Source: an uncultured Clostridium sp.
GTDB lineage: Bacteria; Bacillota_A; Clostridia; TANB77; CAG-508
Length of the DNA: 16,608 nt
Assembly (NCBI GenBank): GCA_905200315.1
Contig: CAJKKA010000024.1
Location: forward strand, 1-16,608
Direction of reading: 5' to 3'
Shown: positions 6,107 through 16,608 of the stretch, piece after piece
Layout of the letters: each line of letters starts with the position of its first letter
Position numbering within the stretch: the stretch's first letter is position 1
Notes under the pieces: generated by a model
Database searches by the model: none
What the model saw: the letters and a program-made list of their open reading frames with translations, nothing else
What the model was told of the DNA's origin: nothing
Made by a program: the position numbers and the translations under genes

Positions 6107-7600
6107 ATGCAAGAAAATAATAATCAAGAACAAGAATTAGATATGAATCATTTAATGCAAATTAGAAGAGATAAATTAAAGGAATTACAAGAGGCTGGAA
6201 AAGATCCATTTGAAATTACAAAATTTAACAGAACAAATACAGCAGGAGAAGTAAAAGCAAATTATGAAAAATTTGAACAAAAAGATGTAACTGTTGCAGG
6301 TAGAATTATAGCAAAAAGAATAATGGGAAAAGCATCTTTCTGTACAATTCAAGATTGCGATGAAAAAATACAAAGTTATGTAAGTATAAACGATTTAGGA
6401 GAAGAAAGCTATAAATTATTCAAAACATATGATATAGGAGATATAATTGGAATAACAGGTTTTGTATTTAAAACAAGAACAGAAGAAATTTCTGTTCATG
6501 CAAAAGAAGTAACACTACTTTCAAAATCTTTAAGACCATTACCAGAAAAATTCCATGGATTAAAAGATGTTGACCTAAGATATAGACAAAGATATGTTGA
6601 CTTAATAGTAAATCCAGAGGTAAAAGAAACATTTATATTAAGAAGTAAAATAATCAAAGAAGTAAAAGCATATTTAGATAGCAAAGGATACCTAGAAGTA
6701 GATACACCAATATTAAATACAATAGCAGGTGGAGCAGCAGCAAGACCATTTATAACACATCACAATACATTAGATTTAGATATGTATTTAAGAATTGCAA
6801 ACGAACTATACCTAAAAAGATTAATAGTAGGTGGATTTGACAAAGTATACGAAATGGGAAGAATGTTTAGAAATGAGGGAATGGATATAAAACATAACCC
6901 AGAATTTACAAACATTGAATTATATTCAGCATATGAAGATTATAATGACATGATGGATATAACTGAAGATATGTTTAGAACAGTAGCTCAAAAGGTATTA
7001 GGAACAGCTAAAATAAACTATCAAGGAGTAGATATAGATTTAGAATCACCATGGAAAAGAATTACAATGATAGATGCAATAAAAGAAGTTACAGGAATAG
7101 ATTTTAATGCAATAGAAACAGACGAACAAGCAGTTAAAATAGCAGAAGAAAAGAAAGTAGAAATAGATCCTATTAAGAAAACAAGAGGAGATATAATAAA
7201 TACATTTTTTGAAGAATTTGTAGAAGAAACACTAACTCAACCAACATTTATATATGATTATCCAGTAGAAGTATCACCATTAACAAAGAGAAAAACAAGT
7301 GATAAGAGATTAACAGAAAGATTTGAAGTATTTATTGGTGGTAGAGAATATGGAAATGCATATTCAGAATTAAACGACCCAATAGACCAATATGAAAGAT
7401 TTAAAAAACAAGTAGAGGCAAGAGATGCAGGAGACGAAGAAGCAAACATGATGGATGAAGACTTTATAACTGCACTTGAATATGGAATGCCTCCAACAGG
7501 TGGACTTGGAATCGGAATAGATAGATTAATAATGTTATTAACAAATTCTGCATCTATAAGAGATGTATTACTATTCCCAACAATGAAACCATTAAATTAA
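6107..7600 (+). CDS. lysS: Lysyl-tRNA synthetase, class II
   Basis: This 497-aa protein has the standard length. The N-terminal OB-fold anticodon-binding domain (about residues 55-145) contains [18 protein letters not shown]. The class II catalytic core carries motif 1 around [11 protein letters not shown] and motif 2 at [17 protein letters not shown]. It ends in motif 3 ([14 protein letters not shown]) near the C-terminus, preceded by the Lys-site text [12 protein letters not shown]. It charges tRNA-Lys with lysine using ATP in the cytoplasm. AAGGAG at 6093-6098 fixes the start. Codon use is strongly A-ending, typical of a highly expressed gene in this genome. It is transcribed alone; greA or dusB, common partners elsewhere, are absent. 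Confidence 0.97.
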   Translation: MQENNNQEQELDMNHLMQIRRDKLKELQEAGKDPFEITKFNRTNTAGEVKANYEKFEQKDVTVAGRIIAKRIMGKASFCTIQDCDEKIQSYVSINDLGEESYKLFKTYDIGDIIGITGFVFKTRTEEISVHAKEVTLLSKSLRPLPEKFHGLKDVDLRYRQRYVDLIVNPEVKETFILRSKIIKEVKAYLDSKGYLEVDTPILNTIAGGAAARPFITHHNTLDLDMYLRIANELYLKRLIVGGFDKVYEMGRMFRNEGMDIKHNPEFTNIELYSAYEDYNDMMDITEDMFRTVAQKVLGTAKINYQGVDIDLESPWKRITMIDAIKEVTGIDFNAIETDEQAVKIAEEKKVEIDPIKKTRGDIINTFFEEFVEETLTQPTFIYDYPVEVSPLTKRKTSDKRLTERFEVFIGGREYGNAYSELNDPIDQYERFKKQVEARDAGDEEANMMDEDFITALEYGMPPTGGLGIGIDRLIMLLTNSASIRDVLLFPTMKPLN

Positions 7601-7664
7601 AAAAGTTAATATGGGACTATTTTATATAATGCATGAAAAATAATTAATATAAAAAAATAAGAAG

Positions 7665-7694
7665 TGGCGGCCAGTGACCGCCATAAATTTTTAT
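7665..7694 (+). terminator. Possible terminator after lysS
   Basis: TGGCGG (7665-7670) pairs with CCGCCA (7678-7683), with a 7-base loop and a moderately T-rich tail (AAATTTTTAT). It lies 65 bases after the lysS stop, and the weak T-tract lowers certainty. The rest of 7601-7900 holds repeat copy 5 and the next promoter. Confidence 0.55.
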
Positions 7695-7789
7695 GTTATA
7701 GGAAATCTTTATTTTTGATATAAATATTACTGTCAAACGCTATAGGGGTCGGCGTCCCGACGACCCGGTATGTGAAATCGATTTTTTTA
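7694..7789 (+). repeat. Diverged interspersed repeat, copy 5
   Basis: The first stem is recognisable but imperfect (ATAGGAAATCTTTAT, 7698-7712). About 25 extra bases follow, then the core GGGGTCGGCGTCCCGACGAC (7745-7764) with one C missing. The terminal hairpin is eroded, but the T-tract remains. It is in the same orientation as all other copies in this window. Confidence 0.7.
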
Positions 7790-7840
7790 TCTTAATATTG
7801 AGTAAAAATAAATAAAACTATAAATTAATACTAAATCTAA

Positions 7841-7869
7841 TTGTATTTTAAAGCAAAATATGGTATTAT
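7841..7869 (+). promoter_or_regulatory. Probable promoter of the surface-protein operon
   Basis: TTGTAT (7841-7846), a 17-base spacer, TATTAT (7864-7869), 31 bases before the ATG at 7901. Confidence 0.6.
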
Positions 7870-7900
7870 GAGTTAGAAATAATAAAAAAGCGGTGGATGT

Positions 7901-10900
7901 ATGAAAAAAGTAATTTTTTTAATAAACGTTATTGTAGTTATGTGTTTAAATATCGTATCTTATGCAAACAATCAACAAGTTGAAGTTGTAGCAGATAAAA
8001 ATTCATTACAAAATGAAGATGAAATAGAAGTTTCGATAAAATTATTAAATACAGAAAATGAACTGTATACATATAGCGGGGAAATTCAATACGATAAAGA
8101 TATTTTTGAAGAAATAACAAGTAACAATTTTTCTAGTTTAAATTCATGGGAGAATTTGCAATATAATTCAAGTAACAATAAATTTATAATAACAAAAAAT
8201 TGCAGTATAGGTAATGAAGAAATTTTAAAAGTGAAATTAAAATGTAAAAATAATGCTAAAAATTCAAGTACAAAAATATATGTTAAAAACCTAAAAACTG
8301 TTAATGAAACAAATAATGAAGAAGTAGAAACTTTAAGTGAAAAAGAAATAGATATTAATATAAAAAATTCTGATTCTGACAAAAATAAAGTAAATGATGT
8401 AAATAATAATGAAAGTGAAAATGAACCAAAAAACGATAATCTTGCAAACAAAAAATTACCACAAGCGGGAGATAAGAAAAGTATATCTATTTTTATTATT
8501 GCGATTGCTTTACTATATGCTTTTTGTATATTTGCAAGATACAAAAAAATAAGTAAGAAATTTATAGTTTTATTAATTGTATTTTCTCTTACAAACAATA
8601 TATATGTTAATGCGACTCAAACTAGTTCAAATACTCAAAAAGGTGATATTAATTTCGATGGAAAAATTAATAACGAAGATATACAATTATTAGAAAAATA
8701 TTTAATTGGTTTAGAAAATTTCGCAGAAGAACAAAAAACAAATTCGGATATATATGAAGATAATAAAATTAACTTAGTAGATTTACATTACTTGGTAAAA
8801 AAAATAAATAATAATCAAATTGGAGATAATACAAATAATAAATATAATTTTGAACAAATAATACCAGAAGATAGCAAAGTTACATATGAACCAATATTAA
8901 TGGCAAACGAAAAAATGAAACAATATGGAATAACTGGTGCTGGAAGCCAATGGCCAGTTTCACTTGAAAGCTCAAGCGATGGAAGTTTAATGTTATATGG
9001 AATAGATGTAGCAGGATTATTTAAATCTACAGATCATGGAAAAACATGGACAAGAGCAAATTCAGGTTTAACATCACCAGGTGCAGGAATGTTTGCAATA
9101 GACAAACATAATACAAATCATGTTGCAACTTTAGGTCTAAGCCAATATTCGAATGTTGGTGGAATACATATAAGTTACGATAAAGCAGAAACCTGGAATA
9201 AAACTTTGAAAATTGGTGTTAAAGGCTATAGATATTTATGGGATGGATTAGAGTTTGACCCAACAAGTTATGATTCTAATAAAAATTATTCAACAGACTT
9301 ATATTTTTCTACACCATATAAAAGAGATACACAAATAAGAACAAAACCTTCAGATTATAGGCTTTTAACAAGTTTGAAAGAAAACGAAGTTGGTCTATAT
9401 AAATCAGAAGATGGTGGAGAAACATTTTCCTTAATAATAAATGATCCAAGAGTAGCAGATGGAATAATAAGGTTTACAGATAATGGAAAATTATACTTAG
9501 GAAACCAATATGGACTATTTTTAATAAATACACAAACAAATAAAATTGAAAAAGAGTATACAGAATTTAAAAATAATCCAACAATATCTAATGAAGCTTC
9601 TACAAAAGGTGTAACAGGATTAGATGTTGTAGGAAATGTAATTTATGTTCAAACTTGGGATGGTATTTATACAATAAAAGATGATGATACAATTACAAAA
9701 ATAACAAATGAAAATTACGATACAAGATGGCCACAATTATTGACTGTATCAAAGAAAAATCCTAATCATATGGTGTATGAATTTAGAGGAAGTGTAGACA
9801 ATTATTTTACAACATTAATAAATGTTAGTTTTGATGGAGGAAAAACTTGGCAAATTTCTAAAGCAAACTTAGAAACAACTTTTTATCACAATGTAAATTT
9901 TGCTTCAAGAGAAAAAGCATTTATAATTGATCCAAGTGATGATTCAAACGTAATTACTTTAGGTGGAGATAATGTATTTAGAAGTAGTGATGGTGGCAAA
10001 AATTTTGTACAAGCTAGTGGAATATCCAATATGATGCAAGGTGGAAAATTTAATTTTAACTATTATAATCCAGATTTAATATTATTATCTGCACAAGATT
10101 ATACAGGTGTAATATCAAAAGATGGAGGAAAAACATGGACAGGCTTAGTGATGAATAAAGGTAATTTTTATGGAGGATTTGCTGCAGATGAAAATACAAT
10201 TTATGGCTTTGCAAATGAATCTTGGGGTGGAGGAACTTTAACATATTCACACGATGGAGGAAAAACATGGACAGATACAGGACTAAAAGCAAAGTATGAA
10301 GAATCTTCTACATATTATTCATCATTACAATCTCTAACAGATCCCAATATATTATTTGCACAAGAATATTATTCTAAAGATAAAGGCTACACATGGAAAG
10401 AAATGAATGGTTGTGTTGGAATATATGCATATAATTATACAGGAAAAAAAGAATTATATGGAACAAATAAAGAAGGAAATATAGTTGTATCTTACGATAA
10501 TGGTGATACTTGGGAGATAATTACCAAAAATAAATTTAGTAATAATTCATTATCAGAAAAAATATACGATTTAGCATATGACCATGTAAATAACTATATA
10601 TATGCGGTTGTTAGAGAAACATACGATTGGGGCGGAATAGAAAGAGTATATAAGTATAATATAAACACAAGTGAATGTAAAAGAATAGAAGTTCCAAGGG
10701 ATGGCGAAAGAGGATTTACAAGAATAAGAACAATAGAGGTTGATCCAAAGTCTACTTCAGTAGTGTATGTAGGTGAAGCTGGAGACTATTTCTCAACATC
10801 TGCAGGTTTAGTTAGAAGTGTAGATGGAGGAGAAAATTGGAGAGTGCTAACAACAGCAAATAACCCAAACTTTGAAGAATGGGCAAATAATAAAGGTGGA

Positions 10901-11005
10901 TATGAAGTATCTTACATAAGCATAGATCCGAGAACAGGAGAAGTATGGCTAGCTTCAGGTTGTTATGGTCATTCGAAAATAAATCCACCATATAAAAATA
11001 AATAA
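7901..11005 (+). CDS. Composite cohesin / LPQAG anchor / second signal / dockerin / Asp-box propeller surface protein
   Basis: This 1034-aa protein begins with a signal peptide (residues 1-22, cleavage after SYA). A cohesin-like Ig-fold domain (about 25-155) and a charged linker follow. LPQAG (186-190), a helix (194-212) and the basic tail RYKKISKK (213-220) form a sortase-type anchor. The frame continues into a second signal-like helix (221-236, VNA before T239) and a type I dockerin (about 247-304, GDINFDGKINNED plus a second loop at 283-294). The beta-propeller (about 310-1034) has ten Asp boxes, at 376, 425, 502, 643, 695, 739, 783, 825, 864 and 973. D369 and D733 sit where GH74 catalytic aspartates would fall, so xyloglucan-type activity is possible but unproven. 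The ribosome site (GGTGG) is modest. The M50 protease gene follows closely. A sorting signal in the middle of a protein is abnormal; an ancestral two-gene fusion is my inference. Confidence 0.88.
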   Translation: MKKVIFLINVIVVMCLNIVSYANNQQVEVVADKNSLQNEDEIEVSIKLLNTENELYTYSGEIQYDKDIFEEITSNNFSSLNSWENLQYNSSNNKFIITKNCSIGNEEILKVKLKCKNNAKNSSTKIYVKNLKTVNETNNEEVETLSEKEIDINIKNSDSDKNKVNDVNNNESENEPKNDNLANKKLPQAGDKKSISIFIIAIALLYAFCIFARYKKISKKFIVLLIVFSLTNNIYVNATQTSSNTQKGDINFDGKINNEDIQLLEKYLIGLENFAEEQKTNSDIYEDNKINLVDLHYLVKKINNNQIGDNTNNKYNFEQIIPEDSKVTYEPILMANEKMKQYGITGAGSQWPVSLESSSDGSLMLYGIDVAGLFKSTDHGKTWTRANSGLTSPGAGMFAIDKHNTNHVATLGLSQYSNVGGIHISYDKAETWNKTLKIGVKGYRYLWDGLEFDPTSYDSNKNYSTDLYFSTPYKRDTQIRTKPSDYRLLTSLKENEVGLYKSEDGGETFSLIINDPRVADGIIRFTDNGKLYLGNQYGLFLINTQTNKIEKEYTEFKNNPTISNEASTKGVTGLDVVGNVIYVQTWDGIYTIKDDDTITKITNENYDTRWPQLLTVSKKNPNHMVYEFRGSVDNYFTTLINVSFDGGKTWQISKANLETTFYHNVNFASREKAFIIDPSDDSNVITLGGDNVFRSSDGGKNFVQASGISNMMQGGKFNFNYYNPDLILLSAQDYTGVISKDGGKTWTGLVMNKGNFYGGFAADENTIYGFANESWGGGTLTYSHDGGKTWTDTGLKAKYEESSTYYSSLQSLTDPNILFAQEYYSKDKGYTWKEMNGCVGIYAYNYTGKKELYGTNKEGNIVVSYDNGDTWEIITKNKFSNNSLSEKIYDLAYDHVNNYIYAVVRETYDWGGIERVYKYNINTSECKRIEVPRDGERGFTRIRTIEVDPKSTSVVYVGEAGDYFSTSAGLVRSVDGGENWRVLTTANNPNFEEWANNKGGYEVSYISIDPRTGEVWLASGCYGHSKINPPYKNK
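8543..8556 (+). promoter_or_regulatory. A7 run with a -1 frame stop at the anchor/second-signal joint (possible slippage site)
   Basis: Seven A's (8543-8549) encode K215-K216 and the first base of I217. Reading one base back after them gives AAT AAG TAA, a stop at 8554-8556. The short product would end in a tail of the form RYKKNK, normal for a sortase-anchored protein. A-runs are frequent in this genome, so function is only a hypothesis. Confidence 0.3.
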
Positions 11006-11027
11006 AAATATGAAAGGCGGAAACAAT

Positions 11028-11756
11028 TTGTATTTTGATAAAAGAGTAATTTATATAATTTTAGGATGTTTAATATTATCAACTGTGATAGGATATTTAT
11101 CAGATCCAAATAAATTGTTAGGATTAATTATAAGTATTCCAGCAGTGCTTATTGCAATAACATTTCATGAATTTGCACACGCATTTGCAGCGGATAAATT
11201 AGGAGATGATACACCAAGAAATCAAGGAAGACTTAGTTTAAATCCACTACATCATTTAGATCCTGTAGGTTCTTTATTATTACTATTTGCAGGATTTGGA
11301 TGGGGAAAGCCAGTAGAAATAAATCCTCGTAATTTTAATAGAAATATTTCTATGGAAAAAGCAGATGCAATTGTTTCCATAGCTGGTCCATTAATGAATT
11401 TGTTTTTAGCTATAATTTTTACATTAATATATTGTGCAATAGTAAAATTTGCACCAAACATATTAATAGGAACCACAGGAGGAGCAATACAATTATTACT
11501 TATGAGTATTGTAAGTATAAATATAGGATTAGGAGTGTTTAACTTAATACCATTGCCACCACTAGATGGCTCAAAAGTTATAATGCCATTTTTACCAGCA
11601 AAAGCAAAAAGCTTTTTTATAGAAAGAGAGCAAATATTCTATATAGTATTTGTAATACTTTGGATTACAGGACTTGCAGGATATATAAATTCCCCTGCAA
11701 TAACCTTTATATATAAATGGATAATAAATTTAGGATTAGCAATATTTGGATTATAA
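11028..11756 (+). CDS. Site-2 protease family (M50B) membrane metalloprotease
   Basis: I prefer the TTG at 11028 (242 aa) because AAAGGCGG (11013-11020) lies seven bases upstream; the in-frame ATG at 11010 (248 aa) has only A/T before it. Several transmembrane helices are evident. The zinc motif HEFAH (H47, E48, H51 from the TTG) lies in the second hydrophobic segment, and the third-ligand motif NLIPLPPLDG carries D180. Between them are the GRLSLNPLHHLDPVGS and AGPLMNL segments typical of the short YwhC/Rip-like branch. These proteases cut substrates within the membrane; no substrate can be named here. It lies 22 bases after the surface-protein stop and 18 before tsaD, so it is likely co-transcribed. 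Confidence 0.92.
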   Translation: MYFDKRVIYIILGCLILSTVIGYLSDPNKLLGLIISIPAVLIAITFHEFAHAFAADKLGDDTPRNQGRLSLNPLHHLDPVGSLLLLFAGFGWGKPVEINPRNFNRNISMEKADAIVSIAGPLMNLFLAIIFTLIYCAIVKFAPNILIGTTGGAIQLLLMSIVSINIGLGVFNLIPLPPLDGSKVIMPFLPAKAKSFFIEREQIFYIVFVILWITGLAGYINSPAITFIYKWIINLGLAIFGL

Positions 11757-11774
11757 AATTAAGAAGGTAATATA

Positions 11775-12764
11775 ATGAAAGATATAATAACTTTAGGAAT
11801 AGAATCAAGTTGCGACGAAACTTCCGTTGCCATTGTTAAAAATGGAAGGGAAGTTCTTTCTAATGTAATAAATACACAAATACCAATACACGAATTATTT
11901 GGTGGAGTTGTGCCAGAAATAGCTTCTAGAAATCATGTGGAAGCTATTTCTACAGTTGCAAAAACAGCTTTAAAAGAAGCAAAAATAGAATATAAAGATA
12001 TAGATGTAGTAACATGTACATATGGACCAGGGCTTGTTGGTGCGTTACTAGTTGGAGTATCATACGCAAAAGCCTTAAGCTATGCAATAAATAAACCTTT
12101 ATTAGGAGTTAATCATATAGAAGGACATATAGCAGCAAATTATATAACACATAAAGATTTAAAGCCACCTTTTTTATGCTTAATGATGTCTGGAGGAAAT
12201 ACTCAAATAATACATGTAAAAGATTATACAGAATTTGAAGTATTAGGAAAAACAAGAGATGATGCAATAGGCGAAGCTTTTGATAAAGTTGCAAGAGTAG
12301 TAGGTTTAGGCTACCCTGGAGGACCTAAAATAGATAAAATGGCAAAAGGAGGAGATGCAACTTATAATCTTCCAAAAACACACTTTGAAAATTTAGACTT
12401 TAGTTTTAGCGGAATAAAAACAGCAGTAATAAACTTAAATCATAAAACACCAAATATAAATAAAGAAAATTTATGTGCAAGTTTTGAAGCGGCAGTTACA
12501 GAAGTATTAATGCAAAACACAAAAAAAGCAATAAAACAAACTGAAGTAAAACAACTAGTATTAGCAGGAGGAGTTTCAGCTAATAGCTACATAAGAGAAG
12601 CAATGAAAAGCTTAGAAAAAGAAAATATAAAAGTATATATGCCAGACCTAAAATTATGTACAGACAATGCAGCAATGATAGCATCTGCAGGATACTATAA
12701 TTTTATAAAAGGGAAAACTTCAGATTTATACTTAAATGCAGTACCAAACTTAAAAATAAACTAA
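11775..12764 (+). CDS. tsaD: tRNA N6-threonylcarbamoyladenosine transferase TsaD
   Basis: This 329-aa protein of the ASKHA fold has a normal family length. The family signatures are clear: [10 protein letters not shown] at the N-terminus, [13 protein letters not shown], the metal ligands H114 and H118 in [30 protein letters not shown], and the C-terminal TDNAAM with D297. TsaD transfers the threonylcarbamoyl group to A37 of ANN-decoding tRNAs, working with TsaB and TsaE, neither of which is in the window. AAGAAGG (11761-11767) precedes the ATG. It is a conserved housekeeping gene placed between two membrane or phosphoesterase genes in one tight operon. Confidence 0.97.
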   Translation: MKDIITLGIESSCDETSVAIVKNGREVLSNVINTQIPIHELFGGVVPEIASRNHVEAISTVAKTALKEAKIEYKDIDVVTCTYGPGLVGALLVGVSYAKALSYAINKPLLGVNHIEGHIAANYITHKDLKPPFLCLMMSGGNTQIIHVKDYTEFEVLGKTRDDAIGEAFDKVARVVGLGYPGGPKIDKMAKGGDATYNLPKTHFENLDFSFSGIKTAVINLNHKTPNINKENLCASFEAAVTEVLMQNTKKAIKQTEVKQLVLAGGVSANSYIREAMKSLEKENIKVYMPDLKLCTDNAAMIASAGYYNFIKGKTSDLYLNAVPNLKIN

Positions 12765-12784
12765 AAAAAGAAAGGAGCAATAAA

Positions 12785-13480
12785 ATGTCGTTATATGCAA
12801 TATCAGACTTACACTTATCTTTTGATGAAGATAAACCAATGGATATTTTTGGAGAAAATTGGAAAAATCATCAAGAAAAAATAAGAGAAAATTGGAAAAA
12901 AACAGTAAAAGAAAATGATGTTGTATTGCTCCCAGGAGATTTTTGTTGGTCAATGTACTTACAAGATACATACAAAGCATTTAATTATGTAGAAACATTA
13001 CCAGGAAAAAAATTATTATTAAAAGGAAACCACGATTATTGGTGGTCAACTGTAACAAGTATGAGAAACTATTTGAAAGAAAATAATTTCAAAAGCATAG
13101 ATTTTATATATAATAATGCATATGAATACGAAAATTATATAATATGTGGAACAAGAGGATGGACAATAACAGATAATGATGAAGAAAATAAAAAAATACT
13201 AAACAGAGAAATACAAAGATTAAAATTATCCTTAGAATATGCAAAAAATAACTTTGATTTACAAGAAAAAAAGATAATAGTATGCATGCATTACCCACCA
13301 ATAAAAGGAGAAATAATATCAGACTTTATAAAGGTAATGAAAGAATATAATGTGCAAACCTGTCTATATGGACACTTACACGGAAATGCACATAAAGACG
13401 TTATAGAAGGTAAAATACAAGGAATAAACCTAAAAATGGTATCATGTGACTACACAAATTTTGAATTAATAAAATTATAA
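12785..13480 (+). CDS. Calcineurin-type metallophosphoesterase
   Basis: This 231-aa protein starts after AAAGGAG (12771-12777). All dimetal-site motifs of the calcineurin-like phosphoesterase fold are present: SDLHL (D8, H10), GDF (D52), GNHD (N82, H83), MHYPP (H169) and YGHLHG (H197, H199). It is cytoplasmic and soluble, with no signal peptide. The substrate cannot be read from the sequence; relatives include nucleotide and phospholipid phosphatases. It is the last gene of the run that begins at 7901, 20 bases after tsaD, and ends just before the tRNA-Leu promoter with no clear terminator. Confidence 0.92.
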   Translation: MSLYAISDLHLSFDEDKPMDIFGENWKNHQEKIRENWKKTVKENDVVLLPGDFCWSMYLQDTYKAFNYVETLPGKKLLLKGNHDYWWSTVTSMRNYLKENNFKSIDFIYNNAYEYENYIICGTRGWTITDNDEENKKILNREIQRLKLSLEYAKNNFDLQEKKIIVCMHYPPIKGEIISDFIKVMKEYNVQTCLYGHLHGNAHKDVIEGKIQGINLKMVSCDYTNFELIKL

Positions 13481-13489
13481 AAAAACATA

Positions 13490-13518
13490 TAGACAAACCA
13501 AAAAAAATATGATAACAT
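13490..13518 (+). promoter_or_regulatory. Possible promoter of tRNA-Leu
   Basis: TAGACA (13490-13495), a 17-base spacer, TAACAT (13513-13518), 13 bases upstream of the tRNA. Confidence 0.5.
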
Positions 13519-13531
13519 AGCAAACATAAAC

Positions 13532-13618
13532 GCAGGTGTGGTGGAATTGGTAGACGCGATAGACTCAAAATCTATTATAGGAAACTATGTGTGGGTTCGA
13601 GTCCCACCACCTGCACCA
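13532..13618 (+). tRNA. tRNA-Leu, anticodon CAA
   Basis: The 87-nt class II tRNA has an encoded CCA (13616-13618). The acceptor GCAGGTG pairs with CACCTGC. The anticodon stem ATAGA/TCTAT encloses CTCAAAA, giving CAA, which reads TTG. A long variable arm follows, and the T arm has GGTTCGAGTCC. The mobile element begins somewhere just downstream. Confidence 0.96.
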
Positions 13619-13703
13619 AAGCGAGTTTTCGTCGAACTCTTTATAAGTATTGAAATAACTTAATTTCAAACTAATAAAAATTTGACGAACACAAAAACTT
13701 TAA

Positions 13704-13733
13704 ACCGTTTCAAAAATGAAGCGGTCTTTTTTT
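13704..13733 (+). terminator. Terminator downstream of tRNA-Leu
   Basis: ACCGTTTC pairs with GAAGCGGT (one G-T pair) across AAAAAT, followed by seven T's after a C. The 85 bases between the tRNA and this hairpin hold no gene. Confidence 0.85.
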
Positions 13734-13735
13734 GA

Positions 13736-14038
<303 letters not shown>

Positions 14039-14148
14039 CAAGTCAAAACATTGATATTTTAGAGTTTTTAAAAAATTGTACTATATTGATTTATTAATTA
14101 TATTTAAAAGAAAAAATAGAGATAGTTAAAACAATAAATAAAAACTTT

Positions 14149-16052
<1,904 letters not shown>

Positions 16053-16079
16053 AAAATTTAGTAAATGGAGGAATTGAAA

Positions 16080-16472
16080 ATGGAAAGTAAAGAATTAAAA
16101 GAAAACAATATTGACAATAAATATGGAATTGAATATACAAAGGTTGGTGATTACTATATTCCTAATTTAGTCTTAGAAAGAGAAGAAAAAATTACTTTAA
16201 ATAAATACGGAAGATTAAGACTAAAATTTTTAAAAGAGAATAAGAAAGCGGAATATATAATAATGTTTATGAACGAAACTCTCAATAAGCATTTAAAAAA
16301 AATACAAGAAGCAGCACAAGCAAGAGTTGACCTTATAGTTGAGCAATTAAAAAAGGAAAATAATTTAACAGAAGAAATGAAAAATGCTAATCAATTATAT
16401 TGGGTAGGAATGATGAACAATTTTAAAAACGAAGCAGAAGAAATTGTATTAAGAGAATTAATTTATGTATAA
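16080..16472 (+). CDS. tnpV: TnpV-family transposon-encoded protein
   Basis: The ATG at 16080 is preferred because GGAGG (16067-16071) lies eight bases upstream; the ATG at 16065 would overlap that site. The 130-aa product shows the TnpV pattern. The N-terminus has YTKVGDYYIPNLVL, then KYGRLRLKFLKENKKAEY, a helix ending in ARVDLIVEQLKKENNLTEE, and NQLYWVGMMNNFKNEAEEIVLRELIY. TnpV proteins accompany Tn4451-like and related elements; their function is not established. It follows the recombinase by 27 bases in the same operon, which supports the mobile-element assignment. Confidence 0.85.
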   Translation: MESKELKENNIDNKYGIEYTKVGDYYIPNLVLEREEKITLNKYGRLRLKFLKENKKAEYIIMFMNETLNKHLKKIQEAAQARVDLIVEQLKKENNLTEEMKNANQLYWVGMMNNFKNEAEEIVLRELIYV

Positions 16473-16541
16473 GAAATTAGTAGTAGTATTACACAACTAA
16501 ATGTATATACAAATTTAATGTCTATAAGTGTAGCGAGCATA

Positions 16542-16595
16542 GGATTTGTATTGCCACAAATCCGACATCTTACTATGAAAGGGGACTTTGTCCCC
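16542..16595. other. Two strong hairpins in the element tail (possible transfer-origin region)
   Basis: GGATTTGT (16542-16549) pairs perfectly with ACAAATCC (16556-16563). GGGGAC (16581-16586) pairs with GTCCCC (16590-16595) across TTT. CCCCTATC closes the window. There is no coding frame here. Adjacent inverted repeats beside mobile-element genes are common at oriT, but no relaxase gene is visible in the window. Confidence 0.4.
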
Positions 16596-16608
16596 TATAA
16601 CCCCTATC

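Noticed and set aside
13532..13618. tRNA-Leu as the attachment site of the mobile element
   Set aside because: The element encodes a serine recombinase, which does not usually use tRNA 3' ends, and no duplicated tRNA end is visible in the window.

Overview
This is a very AT-rich window (codons ending in A or T, AGA for Arg, TTA for Leu, no gene ending in TGA) with strong GGAGG-type ribosome binding sites and consensus sigma-A promoters. It also carries a SleB/CwlJ-type wall hydrolase, RecN next to TlyA, and a cohesin/dockerin protein. Together these point to a low-GC Firmicute, most likely an uncultured gut-type member of the Clostridia. This identification is an inference from gene content; no rRNA is present.

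Layout. 2-1439: the 3' part of a coiled-coil M23 (LytM-type) peptidoglycan hydrolase and a PemK/MazF-like protein, closed by a terminator. 1471-1716: tandem and degenerate copies of a structured interspersed repeat. 1723-1879: tRNA-Glu(CTC) on the minus strand with its own promoter and terminator. 1917-4431: divergently placed tlyA-recN operon. 4563-5973: a membrane-anchored SleB-type hydrolase and an unrecognised 130-aa protein, with another repeat copy between them; both genes use codons unlike their neighbours. 6043-7600: lysS with its own promoter. 7901-13480: a probable operon of a 1034-aa surface protein, an M50 membrane protease, tsaD and a metallophosphoesterase. 13532-13618: tRNA-Leu(CAA). 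From about 13734 to the window end: the edge of an integrated mobile element, with an unknown small protein, a frameshifted large serine recombinase, TnpV and two strong hairpins that could belong to a transfer region.

The most unusual object is the 1034-aa protein at 7901-11005. In one reading frame it has a signal peptide, a cohesin-like domain, an LPQAG sortase-type signal with membrane helix and basic tail, a second signal-peptide-like segment, a type I dockerin, and a ten-Asp-box beta-propeller resembling GH74/BNR enzymes. It reads like a wall-anchored scaffoldin and a secreted dockerin enzyme joined head to tail, with a topology that would allow processing into both. A run of seven A's lies exactly at the joint, and a -1 slip there would meet a stop two codons later. 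Other points of interest are the covarying 74-bp repeat family, the possible antitoxin-toxin fusion, and the single-base lesion in the recombinase.
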